DNA of 64,000 nt. It comes from Rossellomorea aquimaris (GTDB taxonomy: Bacteria; Bacillota; Bacilli; Bacillales; Bacillaceae_B). Location of the stretch: positions 248,001 through 312,000 of the forward strand of contig NZ_MINN01000096.1 in NCBI RefSeq assembly GCF_001877785.1. Reading direction: 5' to 3'. Below are positions 8,471-17,867 of the stretch, one piece after another (within the stretch, counting starts at the first letter, position 1; each line of letters begins with the position of its first letter). The notes under the pieces were generated by a model, which was given only the letters and a program-made list of their open reading frames with translations, ran no database searches and was not told the origin of the DNA. Position numbers and translations under genes: made by a program.

Positions 8471-10183
8471 TCAATCATTCCGATTTAAGAAGTCCAATAG
8501 GTCTTCTTTGTCCCATGTGTTGATAACGGTGTCTTTCTTGATCCAGCCTTTTCTCGCTGCTGCAACACCGATATTCATGAATTCAAGATGTTCGTGGCTG
8601 TGTGCATCGGTATTGATGAAAAGCTTAACCCCGCTTTCCTGGGCTTTCCGGATATTTTCCGCGGAAAGATCCAGCCTGTTGGGATTTGCATTAAGCTCTA
8701 GGGCCGTATCCGTCTCTTTGGCAAGCTCTATAAGCAGATCCATGTCCACATCATACCCTTCTCTCCGTCCGATGATTCTGCCTGTCGGATGGGCGATGAT
8801 ATCTACATGTTCACTATCTAGTGCCGTTTTCAGACGTTCCATGATCTTTTCCTGCGGCTGCGAAAAGCTCGAGTGTATGGATGCGATGACGAGATCGACT
8901 TTTTCAAGGATGTCATCGCAGTAATCAAGCGATCCGTCCGGCAGGATATCCATTTCAATCCCTGACAGGACTTCTATTTCATCATATTTATTATTGATTT
9001 GCTTGATTTCTTCAATTTGTTTCAGCAGGCGTTCATCAGTCAGTCCATTCGCCACACGCAAATATTTCGAATGGTCGGTGATGGCCATGTACTGGTAGCC
9101 TTTGTCGATGCATGCTTGTACCATCTCCTCGATGGAATAGGCTCCGTCCGACCAGGTCGTATGCATATGCAGATCGCCTTTGATATGAGAGGAATCAATC
9201 AAATCATAGTCCTCTTTATACTCATCCACTTCTTTGCCGTCCTCCCTTAATTCCGGGGGAATGAATGGCAGATTGAAATGGGCATAGAATTCTTCTTCTG
9301 TTTCGAATGTTTTGATCTCACCTGTTTCACTGTTTTCAACGCCGTATTCACTAATTTTCTCACCGCGTTCCTTCGCAAGCTGCCTCATCCTGACATTATG
9401 ATCTTTAGATCCGGTGAAGTGATGAAGTGTCGTAGCGAATTCCTCCGGTTTGACGATCCTGAAATCGATGCTGACATCCCATCTATATTGCAGGGTGAGG
9501 GAAACCTTTGTCTCTCCGGCAGCGATGATTTCAGTGATGGCAGGAAGTTTCAATAGCTCTTCTTTTACCTTTTTCGGCTTATCCGTTGAAATGATGAAAT
9601 CGAGGTCTTTGATCGTTTCCCGCATTCTCCTCAGGCTTCCCGCTCTTAAGAAGGTATTGATTTCCTTGATGTTTGTCAAGGAAGCTTCGATTTCTTCCGC
9701 TATTCCTGTCATGAAGGCAATAGGCAGCCGCTCCGGTCGTTTACCTGCCTGGGCGATCGCTGCCAGGATTTTTTCTTCAGTCTTTTTGCCGAACCCCGGC
9801 AGCCCCTGTACTTTCTCCGAACGGCAGACTTCCTCCAGGTCTTCAATCCCCTCCACGCCAAGCTCGCTGTACAGCTTGGCAATCTTCTTGCCTCCGAGTC
9901 CCGGGAGCTGAAGAAGCGGGACCAATCCCTCCGGCACTTCTGACTTCAGTTCTTCGAGCACCGAAGAAGACCCTTCCTTGATATACTCTTCGATTACACC
10001 CGCCGTACCCTTTCCGATTCCGCTCAGTTTGGTGAAGTCACTGATATCACTCAGACTGCGGTCATCGTTCTCGAGCGCAAGCGCCGCTTTCCTGTAAGCC
10101 GATATTTTAAAAGAGTTCTCACCCTTAAGTTCCATATAAATCGCAATCGTTTCCAATAATTTGATAATATCCTTTTTATTCAT
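8471..10183 (-). CDS. polX: DNA polymerase/3'-5' exonuclease PolX
   Basis: A 570-residue family X polymerase with two catalytic modules. The N-terminal half has helix-hairpin-helix elements (LSGIGKGTAG, LPGLGGKK) and a nucleotidyltransferase core with DLDFIIST and VSIDFRIV. The C-terminal PHP domain supplies the exonuclease metal ligands (DLHMHTTWSDG, ITDHS, GIEMDIL, IAHPTGR, INTDAHS). It works in gap filling and base-excision repair in the cytosol. Start at ATG 10183 (MNKKDIIKLLE), five bases after AGGTGG, giving the same length as the B. subtilis protein; the upstream ATG has no room for a ribosome site. Confidence 0.93.
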   Translation of the reverse strand: MNKKDIIKLLETIAIYMELKGENSFKISAYRKAALALENDDRSLSDISDFTKLSGIGKGTAGVIEEYIKEGSSSVLEELKSEVPEGLVPLLQLPGLGGKKIAKLYSELGVEGIEDLEEVCRSEKVQGLPGFGKKTEEKILAAIAQAGKRPERLPIAFMTGIAEEIEASLTNIKEINTFLRAGSLRRMRETIKDLDFIISTDKPKKVKEELLKLPAITEIIAAGETKVSLTLQYRWDVSIDFRIVKPEEFATTLHHFTGSKDHNVRMRQLAKERGEKISEYGVENSETGEIKTFETEEEFYAHFNLPFIPPELREDGKEVDEYKEDYDLIDSSHIKGDLHMHTTWSDGAYSIEEMVQACIDKGYQYMAITDHSKYLRVANGLTDERLLKQIEEIKQINNKYDEIEVLSGIEMDILPDGSLDYCDDILEKVDLVIASIHSSFSQPQEKIMERLKTALDSEHVDIIAHPTGRIIGRREGYDVDMDLLIELAKETDTALELNANPNRLDLSAENIRKAQESGVKLFINTDAHSHEHLEFMNIGVAAARKGWIKKDTVINTWDKEDLLDFLNRND

Positions 10184-10291
10184 CCCATCCACCTGCATTC
10201 CTCTATAAAAATAAACTCATCCGTTATACTTCTCTTCTTATATAGTAGCAAAATAACCGAAAAAAGAAAGCGATGCAATTGGAATCCTGGT

Positions 10292-10431
10292 GATTTTTGG
10301 CTTATCGAGTGAAACGAACGTTTCACTCGCTTTTCAGCTATGCTGAAAAGTCGCCAGTATGGAAATGCCCTGAGGCACAAATGCATTTGTGCCTCAGGGC
10401 ATTTCCATACTGGCGGAATAAGCCAAAAATC
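10292..10431. repeat. Three-hairpin cloverleaf-like palindromic element
   Basis: A non-coding element between polX and cvpA. Outer arms GATTTTTGGCTTAT (10292-10305) and ATAAGCCAAAAATC (10418-10431) are exact inverted repeats. Inside lie three adjacent hairpins: 10306-10329 (11-bp stem, loop AA), 10330-10350 (9-bp stem, loop TAT) and 10352-10415, a perfect 64-bp palindrome with no spacer. Only one base separates the second and third. The whole can fold as a four-way junction in DNA or RNA. There is no T-run, so it is not an ordinary terminator. Confidence 0.9.
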
Positions 10432-10445
10432 AGGACTCATACAGT

Positions 10446-10530
10446 GAAAAAAGCTGACTTTTTAAGGAAGGATGATAGGTTAAGGAATATCCTTAACTGC
10501 AATCATATTAACCTTTTCAAGTCAGCTTCT
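10446..10530 (-). terminator. Large terminator after cvpA
   Basis: Minus strand: AAGCTGACTT (10528-10519) pairs with AAGTCAGCTT (10460-10451), followed by a T-run. An extra hairpin, GTTAAGGA-ATA-TCCTTAAC (10479-10497), sits in the loop. Confidence 0.75.
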
Positions 10531-10534
10531 TAAA

Positions 10535-11074
10535 TTAAGCTCCGTTTTGAATCCACCAGTCTTTTACCATGTCCGAAAATACAGGAGTATGTTTGACCAT
10601 CGCCTGTGCAATGAATGAATCGTTTATGAATGACTGGACGGTATCGATCGGCAGCAGGACGGCAATGAATAATAGTATAAAGATGATCAGATACGTTTCG
10701 ATCAGCCCCAGCAGCCCTCCTCCTAATACATTCAACTGTTTAAGGATAGGAAGATGTGCTACAAAATCGAGCATGGAACCGAAGATATGAACGATGATCT
10801 TGACCGCAAAGAAAATCATCGCAAATGCGATAACACGGTAATACGCCTGATCCATGTTGGTCATTTCAAAAAGCATCTGCAGCTTTGATTGTTCATCAAG
10901 ACTCGGATACGGAATCCAAAGTGTAAGTTTTGGTGCAAGCTGATCATAATATATGTATGCTACAATAAAAGCAATGATAAAACCTGTCATATGGACAGCC
11001 TGCAGGATGAAGCCGCGTCTCAGACCGGTCAAAAATCCCACTAACAGGATAATGAATAAAACTAAATCAAGCAT
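10535..11074 (-). CDS. cvpA: CvpA-family membrane protein (YshB)
   Basis: A 179-residue membrane protein starting MLDLVLFIILLVGFLTGLRR, with four predicted helices. It belongs to the CvpA (colicin V production) family; the B. subtilis counterpart is YshB. The biochemical role is unclear. It follows zapA by seven bases and is in the same operon, as in B. subtilis. The terminator above and its structured follow-up separate it from polX. Confidence 0.88.
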   Translation of the reverse strand: MLDLVLFIILLVGFLTGLRRGFILQAVHMTGFIIAFIVAYIYYDQLAPKLTLWIPYPSLDEQSKLQMLFEMTNMDQAYYRVIAFAMIFFAVKIIVHIFGSMLDFVAHLPILKQLNVLGGGLLGLIETYLIIFILLFIAVLLPIDTVQSFINDSFIAQAMVKHTPVFSDMVKDWWIQNGA

Positions 11075-11081
11075 GACTTTT

Positions 11082-11342
11082 TCAACCCTTTAAGCGTTTA
11101 ATTTCTCTTTCCAGCTCTTCAAACTGTTCTTTCAGTTTGACATAATCATTGACAGCATTGACGGCTGTCAACACTGCGAGCTTGCCAGTATCAAGAGATG
11201 GATTCATAGATTTGATTTCTCTCATTTTGTCATCCACTTTCGAACAAACAAATCGAATTTGACTTGTCGACTCAGTACCGACAATAGTATATTGTTGACC
11301 ATATATGTCTACAGTGGTGCGATTTTTTTGTTCATCAGACAA
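11082..11342 (-). CDS. zapA: Cell division protein ZapA
   Basis: An 86-residue FtsZ-ring stabiliser. The N-terminal [11 protein letters not shown] and [13 protein letters not shown] are family signatures, and the C-terminal third is a coiled coil ([17 protein letters not shown]). It bundles FtsZ protofilaments at the division site. The start is TTG at 11342 (reads [15 protein letters not shown]), with a GGGGGT site upstream; no ATG fits. It is divergent from rnhC across about 130 bp. Confidence 0.92.
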   Translation of the reverse strand: MSDEQKNRTTVDIYGQQYTIVGTESTSQIRFVCSKVDDKMREIKSMNPSLDTGKLAVLTAVNAVNDYVKLKEQFEELEREIKRLKG

Positions 11343-11474
11343 TCCGAGTACCCCCTGTTCATAAGAATCCTAAACACTATCATACCATGAAATCTTTTTA
11401 TTTTGAAAAAAAATTGTCTATTATCGTCACGTTTTTGGTTATTACATAGAAATTTGTCATAAGGAGAGGTTATT

Positions 11475-12398
11475 TTGGGAAATACAGTCATACAAGCAAA
11501 CAGTGCATTAACATCGAAAATGAAAGATTACTATAAGGATACACTTGTCGGCAAGCTGCCCCCGGGTGCGGTATTTTCAGCGAAACCTGCAGGCTGCACA
11601 GTGACGGCATATAAATCAGGCAAGGTGCTGTTCCAGGGTGCTAACGGGGAGACGGAAGCAAAAAAATGGGGAACTGCCGAAACACCAAAGGTGAAGACAG
11701 CTTCCAAGGGAGCGGCCCTGCTCCCTGAAAATTTTGCAGAGTGGTCGATCATCGGCTCGGATGAAGTGGGGACTGGGGATTTTTTCGGCCCCATCACAGT
11801 CGTCAGTGCCTACGTTAAAAAAGAGCAGATCCCGCTTATGAAAGAGCTTGGCGTAAAGGACTCCAAAAACCTGAATGATTCTCAGATCATCTCCATTGCA
11901 AAAGACCTGATCAAGACCATTCCATACAGTTTACTGGTGCTTCATAACGACAAGTATAACCAGCTTCAAAGCAGCGGCATGACGCAGGGGAAGATGAAAG
12001 CGATCCTTCACAATCAGGCCATCCTTCATTTATTGGATAAAATGGCACCCGAAGAACCAGAAGGCATTCTGATTGACCAATTTGTTGAAAAAAACACGTA
12101 CTATAAGCATATCAGCGCCCAGAAGAAAATACAGCGTGACCGAGTCTACTTCAGTACAAAAGGGGAAAGCATCCATATTGCGGTCGCTGCCGCGTCCATC
12201 ATAGCAAGGTATGCTTTCCTGAAGGAAATGGATAAGTTAAGTTCAAGGGCAGGCGTCGAGATTCCCAAAGGGGCAGGCAAGCAGGTGGACGTTGCCGCTG
12301 CAAAGATCATCAAGCGAAAAGGTATTGAAGAGTTGAAGGCGATGACGAAGTGGCATTTTGCAAATAGTGAGAAGGCCATTCGGATTGCCCGAAAATAG
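11475..12398 (+). CDS. rnhC: Ribonuclease HIII
   Basis: A 307-residue RNase H type 2 enzyme that cleaves RNA in RNA/DNA hybrids. The N-terminal TBP-like substrate-binding domain (about 1-80) ends with a Lys/Thr linker. The catalytic domain begins GSDEVGTGDFFGP, which holds the first two acidic residues, and continues with ELGVKDSKNLND and VAAASIIARY. The start is TTG 11475, preceded by AAGGAGAGG. It is the only plus-strand gene in this block and is closed by its own terminator. Confidence 0.93.
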   Translation: MGNTVIQANSALTSKMKDYYKDTLVGKLPPGAVFSAKPAGCTVTAYKSGKVLFQGANGETEAKKWGTAETPKVKTASKGAALLPENFAEWSIIGSDEVGTGDFFGPITVVSAYVKKEQIPLMKELGVKDSKNLNDSQIISIAKDLIKTIPYSLLVLHNDKYNQLQSSGMTQGKMKAILHNQAILHLLDKMAPEEPEGILIDQFVEKNTYYKHISAQKKIQRDRVYFSTKGESIHIAVAAASIIARYAFLKEMDKLSSRAGVEIPKGAGKQVDVAAAKIIKRKGIEELKAMTKWHFANSEKAIRIARK

Positions 12399-12403
12399 AA
12401 AAG

Positions 12404-12438
12404 AACCCCCGCCTTTTTTGATCACGGCGGGGGTTTTT
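12404..12438 (+). terminator. Terminator of rnhC
   Basis: AACCCCCGCC and GGCGGGGGTT pair over a short loop, followed by T-run. Confidence 0.9.
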
Positions 12439-12500
12439 GTTTGCGAGTGGTCCAGTTTGAGGACGGGTAGCCGGCCATTTTTAAAGATTTTTCGACAAAA

Positions 12501-12640
12501 TGATTATAAATTTCAAATCGGGATCGTATTTTTGGAATTAGGATCATAAATTCCGGATTAGGATCGTATTTTTGGAATCAGGATCATAAATCTTGGATTA
12601 GGAACGTATTTTTAGAATTAGGATTATAAACCGTTAACCT
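12501..12640. repeat. Helically phased repeat array 1 (20-bp period, 7 units)
   Basis: Seven units start exactly every 20 bp (12501, 12521, ... 12621). They alternate between GGATCGTATTTTTGGAATTA and GGATCATAAATTCCGGATTA types, giving a 40-bp super-period. Units drift toward both ends. It lies in the convergent rnhC/pheT spacer, 117 bp from the pheT terminator. No long ORF crosses it. The remaining spacer (12641-12756) is C-rich and carries CAAACCGCTAT at 12672-12682, also found beside array 2. Confidence 0.9.
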
Positions 12641-12756
12641 CATCAAAATTTGCCCCTTCCAACCCCCTCACCAAACCGCTATTACCATATAAATCACTTT
12701 TCCCCTGCCCACTCAGACAAAAACGTCCAAAAACAGCGGGTTTTTTCTAAAAAACA

Positions 12757-12792
12757 ATAAAAAAGATGCCAGACCATATCCCTGGTCTGACA
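12757..12792 (-). terminator. Terminator of pheST
   Basis: Minus strand: TCAGACCA and TGGTCTGG pair, followed by TCTTTTTTATTG. Confidence 0.85.
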
Positions 12793-12803
12793 CCCATAAA
12801 ATA

Positions 12804-15218
12804 TTATCCGCGCAGTTCTGCTCCGGCTTTTTCCTTAACAGCTGCAAGGACGCCGTCATGCACTTTCACGACTTCTTCATCCGTCAATGTCTTGGCAGGA
12901 TCAAAATACTTAAGTGAGAAGGCAAGTGATTTCTTGCCAGGTTCCATGTGCCCGCCTTCATAAAGGTCGAATACGGCAACCTCCTTAAGAAGCTTGCCGC
13001 CTGCTTCTTGAATCACGGACTTCAGATCTCCTGCCTTCACATCCGTATCAACGACAAGGGCGATATCCCTTGTGATGGACGGGTGACGCGGAATCGGCGA
13101 GTAGCTCAGTGCAGGTTTTTCGTAGTGGAAGACCGGACCCGCTTTCATCTCGAATACATACGTTTCATTCAGATCAAGTTCCTTTTCCACTTCCGGATGG
13201 ATTGCGCCGATGATTCCAATGACTTCACCATTCAACAGGATTTCTGCCGTTCTTCCGGGATGAAGGCCATCCATTGCTGTCTGGCGGAAGGATACGGCCT
13301 CTGATACACCGAGTTCTTCAAATAATCCTTCAAGTATTCCTTTTGCCACATAGAAATCAACGGCTTTCTTTTCTCCCTGCCATGGATGGCTGTGCCATAA
13401 CCCTGTCAGCGCACCTGCGATATGCTCTTCTTCTACTGGAAGTTCTTCTCCGGATTCCTGCAAGAACACAGATCCCACTTCATAGAAAGCAAGAGAATCA
13501 TTTTGGCGGGCCTTATTATAGGAAACCGCCTCCAGAAGCTGAGGGATGATGCTTAAACGCAGATTGCTGCGCTCTTCACTCATCGGCATCAAGAGACGCA
13601 CCGGCTCTTTCACATCCAGGGCATATTTAGCGGCTTTATCATCATTCGTCAGTGAATAGGTGATTGCCTGCAGCAGGCCTGCTCCTTCCAGGTAACGGCG
13701 GACCGTACGGCGTTTTAATTGATGATTATTCAATCCACCCGGTGTGCTTTCACCCTTCGGAAGTGTAAGCGGAAGATTGTCATAGCCGTATAAACGGGCT
13801 ACTTCCTCAAGCAGATCTTCGGGAATAGTGATGTCTCCCCTTCTTGTCGGTGCCGTGACCGTGAATGACGTTCCATCGACACTTACGTCGAATTGAAGGC
13901 GGCGGAAGATATCTTTCACTTCTTCAACCGAAATCGCAGTGCCCAATGAAGCGTTGATCTTCTCAAGAGTGATTTCCACGACTGCAGGCTCGACGTTCAA
14001 TTCATCGAATAGAACCGTTCCTTCAAGGACTTCCCCGCCTGCGTACTCTGCCATAAGTGCAGCCGCACGCTCGCCTGCTTTCAGCACACGGTCCGGATCT
14101 ACACCTTTTTCATAACGTGTACTCGCTTCACTTCGCAGGCCGTGATCTTTGGACGCACCCCTCACAATGGCACCTGTGAAATATGCTGCTTCGAGGAGTA
14201 CAGTCGTTGTATCAGTTTGGACTTCAGAATTGGCTCCGCCCATAACCCCTGCAAGGGCAACCGGCTCTTCTCCGTTCGTGATCACCAGCTGACTTGAAGA
14301 TAAGGTTCTTTCCGCATCATCAAGCGTGACAAATTTTTCACCATCTTTTGCACGGCGGACAAGGATTTCCTTCGATCCGAGGCGGTCATAATCGAACGCA
14401 TGCAGCGGCTGGCCGTACTCCAATAGAATATAGTTCGTGATATCGACAACGTTATTGTGAGGACGGATCCCTGCCGCGATCAGTGCGTTCTGCATCCACA
14501 TCGGTGAAGGACCGACCTTTACATCTTTGATGATCTTCGCACCGTAAAGAGGATTATCGTCCTTCGCTTCCACGCTTACAGTGACGTAGTCGGATGCCTT
14601 TTCTTTGCCTGATGACTGACCCGCTTCCGGAAGCTTCACGCCGCGGTCTAAGATGGCAGCCACTTCATAAGCTACGCCGAGCATGCTTAAGCAGTCAGAA
14701 CGATTTGGTGTCAGACCGAGTTCAAGAATCGCATCATCCAGGTTCAGTAGTTCAACAGCATTGCTGCCGACCTCTGCATCTTGTGGGAAAACATAGATTC
14801 CTTCTGCATGCTCTTTTGGTACAAGCTTTCCTTCTACTCCCAGCTCCTGCAGGGAGCAGATCATCCCGTGGGATGCTTCACCACGTAGTTTTGCTTTTTT
14901 AATTTTAAAATTGCCGGGAAGAACCGCGCCGACTTTAGCGACAGCCACTTTTTGGCCTTTGGCGACATTCGGGGCGCCGCAGATAATCTGAACCGGCTCT
15001 TCTTCGCCGACGTCCACCTGGCATTTATTCAATTTATCTGCATCGGGATGGGGTTCGCACTCAAGGACATGCCCGACAACGACATTCTTGATTTCGGAGC
15101 CGATTCTTTCGACGCCTTCAACCTCGATTCCGCTTCTTGTGATTTTTTCTGCCAGCTCTTCAGGGGTCACGCCTGACAGATCTACATAGTTTTCCAGCCA
15201 TTTATATGAAACAAACAT
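12804..15218 (-). CDS. pheT: Phenylalanyl-tRNA synthetase beta subunit
   Basis: An 804-residue subunit of the alpha2-beta2 PheRS. In order: N-terminal tRNA-binding OB fold ([17 protein letters not shown] near 48-64), B3/B4 editing domain, B5 ([20 protein letters not shown]), the catalytic-like core, and a C-terminal anticodon-binding FDX-ACB domain ([18 protein letters not shown]). It has the same length as the B. subtilis protein. It is 31 bp downstream of pheS and under the same T-box. Confidence 0.96.
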   Translation of the reverse strand: MFVSYKWLENYVDLSGVTPEELAEKITRSGIEVEGVERIGSEIKNVVVGHVLECEPHPDADKLNKCQVDVGEEEPVQIICGAPNVAKGQKVAVAKVGAVLPGNFKIKKAKLRGEASHGMICSLQELGVEGKLVPKEHAEGIYVFPQDAEVGSNAVELLNLDDAILELGLTPNRSDCLSMLGVAYEVAAILDRGVKLPEAGQSSGKEKASDYVTVSVEAKDDNPLYGAKIIKDVKVGPSPMWMQNALIAAGIRPHNNVVDITNYILLEYGQPLHAFDYDRLGSKEILVRRAKDGEKFVTLDDAERTLSSSQLVITNGEEPVALAGVMGGANSEVQTDTTTVLLEAAYFTGAIVRGASKDHGLRSEASTRYEKGVDPDRVLKAGERAAALMAEYAGGEVLEGTVLFDELNVEPAVVEITLEKINASLGTAISVEEVKDIFRRLQFDVSVDGTSFTVTAPTRRGDITIPEDLLEEVARLYGYDNLPLTLPKGESTPGGLNNHQLKRRTVRRYLEGAGLLQAITYSLTNDDKAAKYALDVKEPVRLLMPMSEERSNLRLSIIPQLLEAVSYNKARQNDSLAFYEVGSVFLQESGEELPVEEEHIAGALTGLWHSHPWQGEKKAVDFYVAKGILEGLFEELGVSEAVSFRQTAMDGLHPGRTAEILLNGEVIGIIGAIHPEVEKELDLNETYVFEMKAGPVFHYEKPALSYSPIPRHPSITRDIALVVDTDVKAGDLKSVIQEAGGKLLKEVAVFDLYEGGHMEPGKKSLAFSLKYFDPAKTLTDEEVVKVHDGVLAAVKEKAGAELRG

Positions 15219-15249
15219 GTTTTTACCTCCGCTCGATAATAGTGTTGCC

Positions 15250-16287
15250 TTACTCGGTCACTTTGAATTGTGTAACAAAACGGGTATCGTTCGTATAGAA
15301 ATGACGAATGTCATCGATACCATATTTCAGCATCGCGATACGTTCTGGCCCCATTCCGAATGCAAAGCCTGTGTATTCTTTCGGATCAAAACCTGCCATC
15401 TCGAGAACATTCGGATGAACCATCCCCGCTCCAAGAATTTCGATCCAGCCCGTTCCTTTACATACGCGGCAGCCTGCTCCCCCGCAGATCTTGCAGGAAA
15501 TATCCATCTCGACGGAAGGCTCCGTGAATGGGAAGAAGCTTGGGCGCAGACGGATTTCACGATCTTCGCCGAACATTTTCTTTGCAAACACATTCAGTGT
15601 GCCTTTAAGGTCACTCATGCGGATGTCTTTATCCACGACAAGTCCTTCAATCTGCATGAACTGATGTGAATGTGTCGCATCGTCCGTATCGCGGCGGTAT
15701 ACTTTACCGGGACAGATGATTTTAATCGGGCCCTTCCCTTTCGCAAGCTCCATCGTTCTTGCCTGAACAGGAGACGTATGGGTCCTGAGCAATGTTTCTT
15801 CTGTGATATAGAAGGAATCCTGCATATCGCGGGCTGGGTGTCCCTTCGGAAGATTCAACGCTTCGAAGTTGTAATAATCCTTTTCGACTTCTGGTCCTTC
15901 CGCAACCGTGTAGCCCATCCCGATGAATAAGTCTTCGATTTCTTCGATGATCATCGTGAGCGGATGGTGGTTCCCTTTCCTGACAGGACTGCCGGGCAGT
16001 GTCACGTCAATCGTTTCTGATTGAAGCTTCTTTTCCACCGCTTCTTTTTCGAGCTTTTCCTGCTTTGCTTCGATTTTCTCGGTGATGGCGCCGCGCACTT
16101 CATTCGCGAGGGCACCCATTTTAGGGCGTTCTTCAGCAGAGAGTTTGCCCATGCCTTTCAGTACTTCGGTTACAGGGCCTTTTTTTCCTAAGTAGGCAAC
16201 CCGGATGCTGTTCAGTTCTTTCAGATCCTGTGCTTCGTTGATTTTTTCAATTGCTTCGGTTTGAAGGGATCGTAATTTATCCTCCAT
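15250..16287 (-). CDS. pheS: Phenylalanyl-tRNA synthetase alpha subunit
   Basis: A 345-residue catalytic subunit. The N-terminal coiled coil (about 1-85) binds tRNA. The class II motifs follow: [27 protein letters not shown], the motif 2 loop [21 protein letters not shown] and the motif 3 segment [11 protein letters not shown]. It attaches phenylalanine to tRNA-Phe. GGAGGAAG precedes the ATG. Expression should be controlled by the T-box leader 16322-16608. Confidence 0.96.
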   Translation of the reverse strand: MEDKLRSLQTEAIEKINEAQDLKELNSIRVAYLGKKGPVTEVLKGMGKLSAEERPKMGALANEVRGAITEKIEAKQEKLEKEAVEKKLQSETIDVTLPGSPVRKGNHHPLTMIIEEIEDLFIGMGYTVAEGPEVEKDYYNFEALNLPKGHPARDMQDSFYITEETLLRTHTSPVQARTMELAKGKGPIKIICPGKVYRRDTDDATHSHQFMQIEGLVVDKDIRMSDLKGTLNVFAKKMFGEDREIRLRPSFFPFTEPSVEMDISCKICGGAGCRVCKGTGWIEILGAGMVHPNVLEMAGFDPKEYTGFAFGMGPERIAMLKYGIDDIRHFYTNDTRFVTQFKVTE

Positions 16288-16321
16288 GTTTCTTCCTCCT
16301 TTATGATCGTGAATCAGGCAG

Positions 16322-16608
16322 TTTTATAAAAACAAAAAAACCCCATCCCTGGAAAGGGACGAGGTTATTGATCGCGGTACCACCCTTATAAGCGTATCAA
16401 ATAGCGATACACTCACTTGATTCGGATAACGGCTTTGCCGGTGCATCTTTACATTCCTTTATGGAATGGTCCCGATGCCAACTCGAGAGGTGAAATGTTC
16501 ACGCCATGTTTTTCTTAAGAATGCTTTCAGTCTGACGGCATTCTCTCCCTTAAAGAATCTCATGCGCTACTTGCCTCTGTCTTCGTTTTTAAAAAGTATA
16601 TGTGCATA
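16322..16608 (-). ncRNA. T-box leader of pheST
   Basis: Minus-strand leader ending in a terminator (AACCTCGTCCC...GGGATGGGGTT, T-run) just before pheS. The T-box core GGTGGTACCGCG lies in front of it. In stem I, AGAGG/CCTCT is followed by an internal loop with an AAGTA (loop E-like) side. The opposite side holds TTC (16494-16492), the phenylalanine codon, as likely specifier. Uncharged tRNA-Phe would favour the antiterminator. Confidence 0.93.
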
Positions 16609-16637
16609 ATTATAGTGAATTATTCCCGATATTTCAA
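16609..16637 (-). promoter_or_regulatory. Promoter of the pheST T-box leader
   Basis: Minus strand: TTGAAA (16637-16632), 17 bases, TATAAT (16614-16609). Confidence 0.8.
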
Positions 16638-16652
16638 ACCATTTAAGAAAAA

Positions 16653-17411
16653 TTATTGCCCATTTTTAAAATAATATAACAGGATGCCTGCCGCAATCGC
16701 GACATTCAGTGACTCGCTTTTCCCGTAGATGGGTATATACAGGTTTAGATCGGTTTGCATAAGGGTTTCCGGATTCATGCCGTTTCCTTCATTTCCTACG
16801 ATCAGCGCGTAGGATTCCTCTGGTGTGATGGACGTGTACTCTTCCCCATTCTCAAGGGCAGTCCCGTAAACTGGGATCCCTTTTTCTTTCAGGTCACGAA
16901 TGATGTCAGACAGGTCGCCCTTGATGACCGGCAGGTGAAAATGGCTTCCCTGTGCAGACCTGAGCACCTTCGGATTATAAAGGTCCACCGTCCCTTTTCC
17001 GAGGATGACCGCATCGATGCCGGAAGCTTCTGCGGTGCGGATGATCGTTCCTATATTCCCCGGATCTTGAAGTCCGTCCAAGATGAGGAATGTCTTGCTC
17101 CCATCAATTGATGCTGTTTCTTTTTGTCTGCAAACAGCAAACACGCCTTGAGTGGTTTCCGTGTCGGCGAGCACTTTTCCTGCTTCTTCGGATACCTGTA
17201 TCATTTCGATGCCATCGAGATTCCATCTATTCGGGAGCTCGACGCCCTCGATAAAAATCAGCTCGAGAACAGTATCGTGCTGCTTTAAAGCTTCTTCTAC
17301 AAGATGGAAGCCTTCGATTATATAAGATAGGGTCTGATCTCTTCCCTTTTTGGTCAATAATTTTTTCCACTGTTTCACGACAGGATTCTTAGAGGATTGA
17401 ATAACCTTCAA
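16653..17411 (-). CDS. ysgA: TrmH/SpoU-family RNA 2'-O-methyltransferase
   Basis: About 252 residues. The N-terminal L7Ae-like substrate-binding domain (SSKNPVVKQWKKLLTKKGR, then IIEGFHLVEEAL) is followed by a SPOUT fold with the three usual motifs: LDGLQDPGNIGTIIRTAEA, ALIVGNEGNGM and IPIYGKSESLNVAIAAGI. It should methylate a ribose in rRNA; the target site cannot be read. Start taken as TTG 17411, nine bases after AAGGAG, which itself lies inside the longer ORF. Synteny with B. subtilis ysgA supports the name. Confidence 0.85.
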   Translation of the reverse strand: MKVIQSSKNPVVKQWKKLLTKKGRDQTLSYIIEGFHLVEEALKQHDTVLELIFIEGVELPNRWNLDGIEMIQVSEEAGKVLADTETTQGVFAVCRQKETASIDGSKTFLILDGLQDPGNIGTIIRTAEASGIDAVILGKGTVDLYNPKVLRSAQGSHFHLPVIKGDLSDIIRDLKEKGIPVYGTALENGEEYTSITPEESYALIVGNEGNGMNPETLMQTDLNLYIPIYGKSESLNVAIAAGILLYYFKNGQ

Positions 17412-17535
17412 TCGTACCCGCTCCTTCATTTTACATTTCAAGTTTTCATTATACCCTAATTCAAATACATAATAAATCCGATTTGTGACAAGATAACAAT
17501 GAATTCCTCATCCTAAACAAAAGGAGTAATGCTTG

Positions 17536-17757
17536 ATGAATCTTAACTTGAGAAAAGCGGTCATACACAATGTTTCAGGAAACAGCCAGGAAGAATTGAA
17601 GGATACAATCGTCGATGCCATCCAGGGCGGAGAAGAAAAGACACTTCCAGGTTTGGGCGTCCTGCTTGAAGTGTTCTGGCAAAATGCCGACCCTCAGGAA
17701 CAGCAGATGCTTCTTGAGACGCTCGAAGAATCATTACAGCAGCAGCCACAGCAATAA
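17536..17757 (+). CDS. sspI: Small acid-soluble spore protein I
   Basis: A 73-residue minor SASP made in the forespore. [20 protein letters not shown] and [20 protein letters not shown] are the SspI signatures. The start is ATG 17536, nine bases after AAGGAG; the preceding TTG is too close. It is monocistronic with its own terminator. Like B. subtilis sspI it is probably transcribed by sigma-G, although I did not find a convincing -35/-10 pair. Confidence 0.92.
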   Translation: MNLNLRKAVIHNVSGNSQEELKDTIVDAIQGGEEKTLPGLGVLLEVFWQNADPQEQQMLLETLEESLQQQPQQ

Positions 17758-17758
17758 G

Positions 17759-17793
17759 GAAACGGGCAGCCACTCGGGGGCGGCCCGTTTTTC
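17759..17793 (+). terminator. Terminator of sspI
   Basis: AACGGGC and GCCCGTT stem followed by TTTTTC. Confidence 0.85.
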
Positions 17794-17867
17794 ATTCACG
17801 GTTTTATCCTCTTCCCTTTAGTGGTATAAGGAAGCATAACCGCTTTTACCGGAAAGGAGAATTTTCA

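Noticed and set aside
10292-10431. tRNA or tRNA-like gene
   Set aside because: The fold is cloverleaf-like, but arms have the wrong lengths, there is no TTCGA T-loop or anticodon arm, and the third arm is a 32-bp perfect stem.
10180-10440. Two opposite frames sharing a KCPEAQMHLCLRAFPYW segment
   Set aside because: The shared peptide is only the translation of the palindrome at 10352-10415 on both strands, not a protein family.
12440-12803. A hidden gene or structured RNA in the rnhC-pheT spacer
   Set aside because: The 20-bp period is not a multiple of three, so the array cannot encode a repeated peptide in one frame, and no promoter or closed fold is evident.
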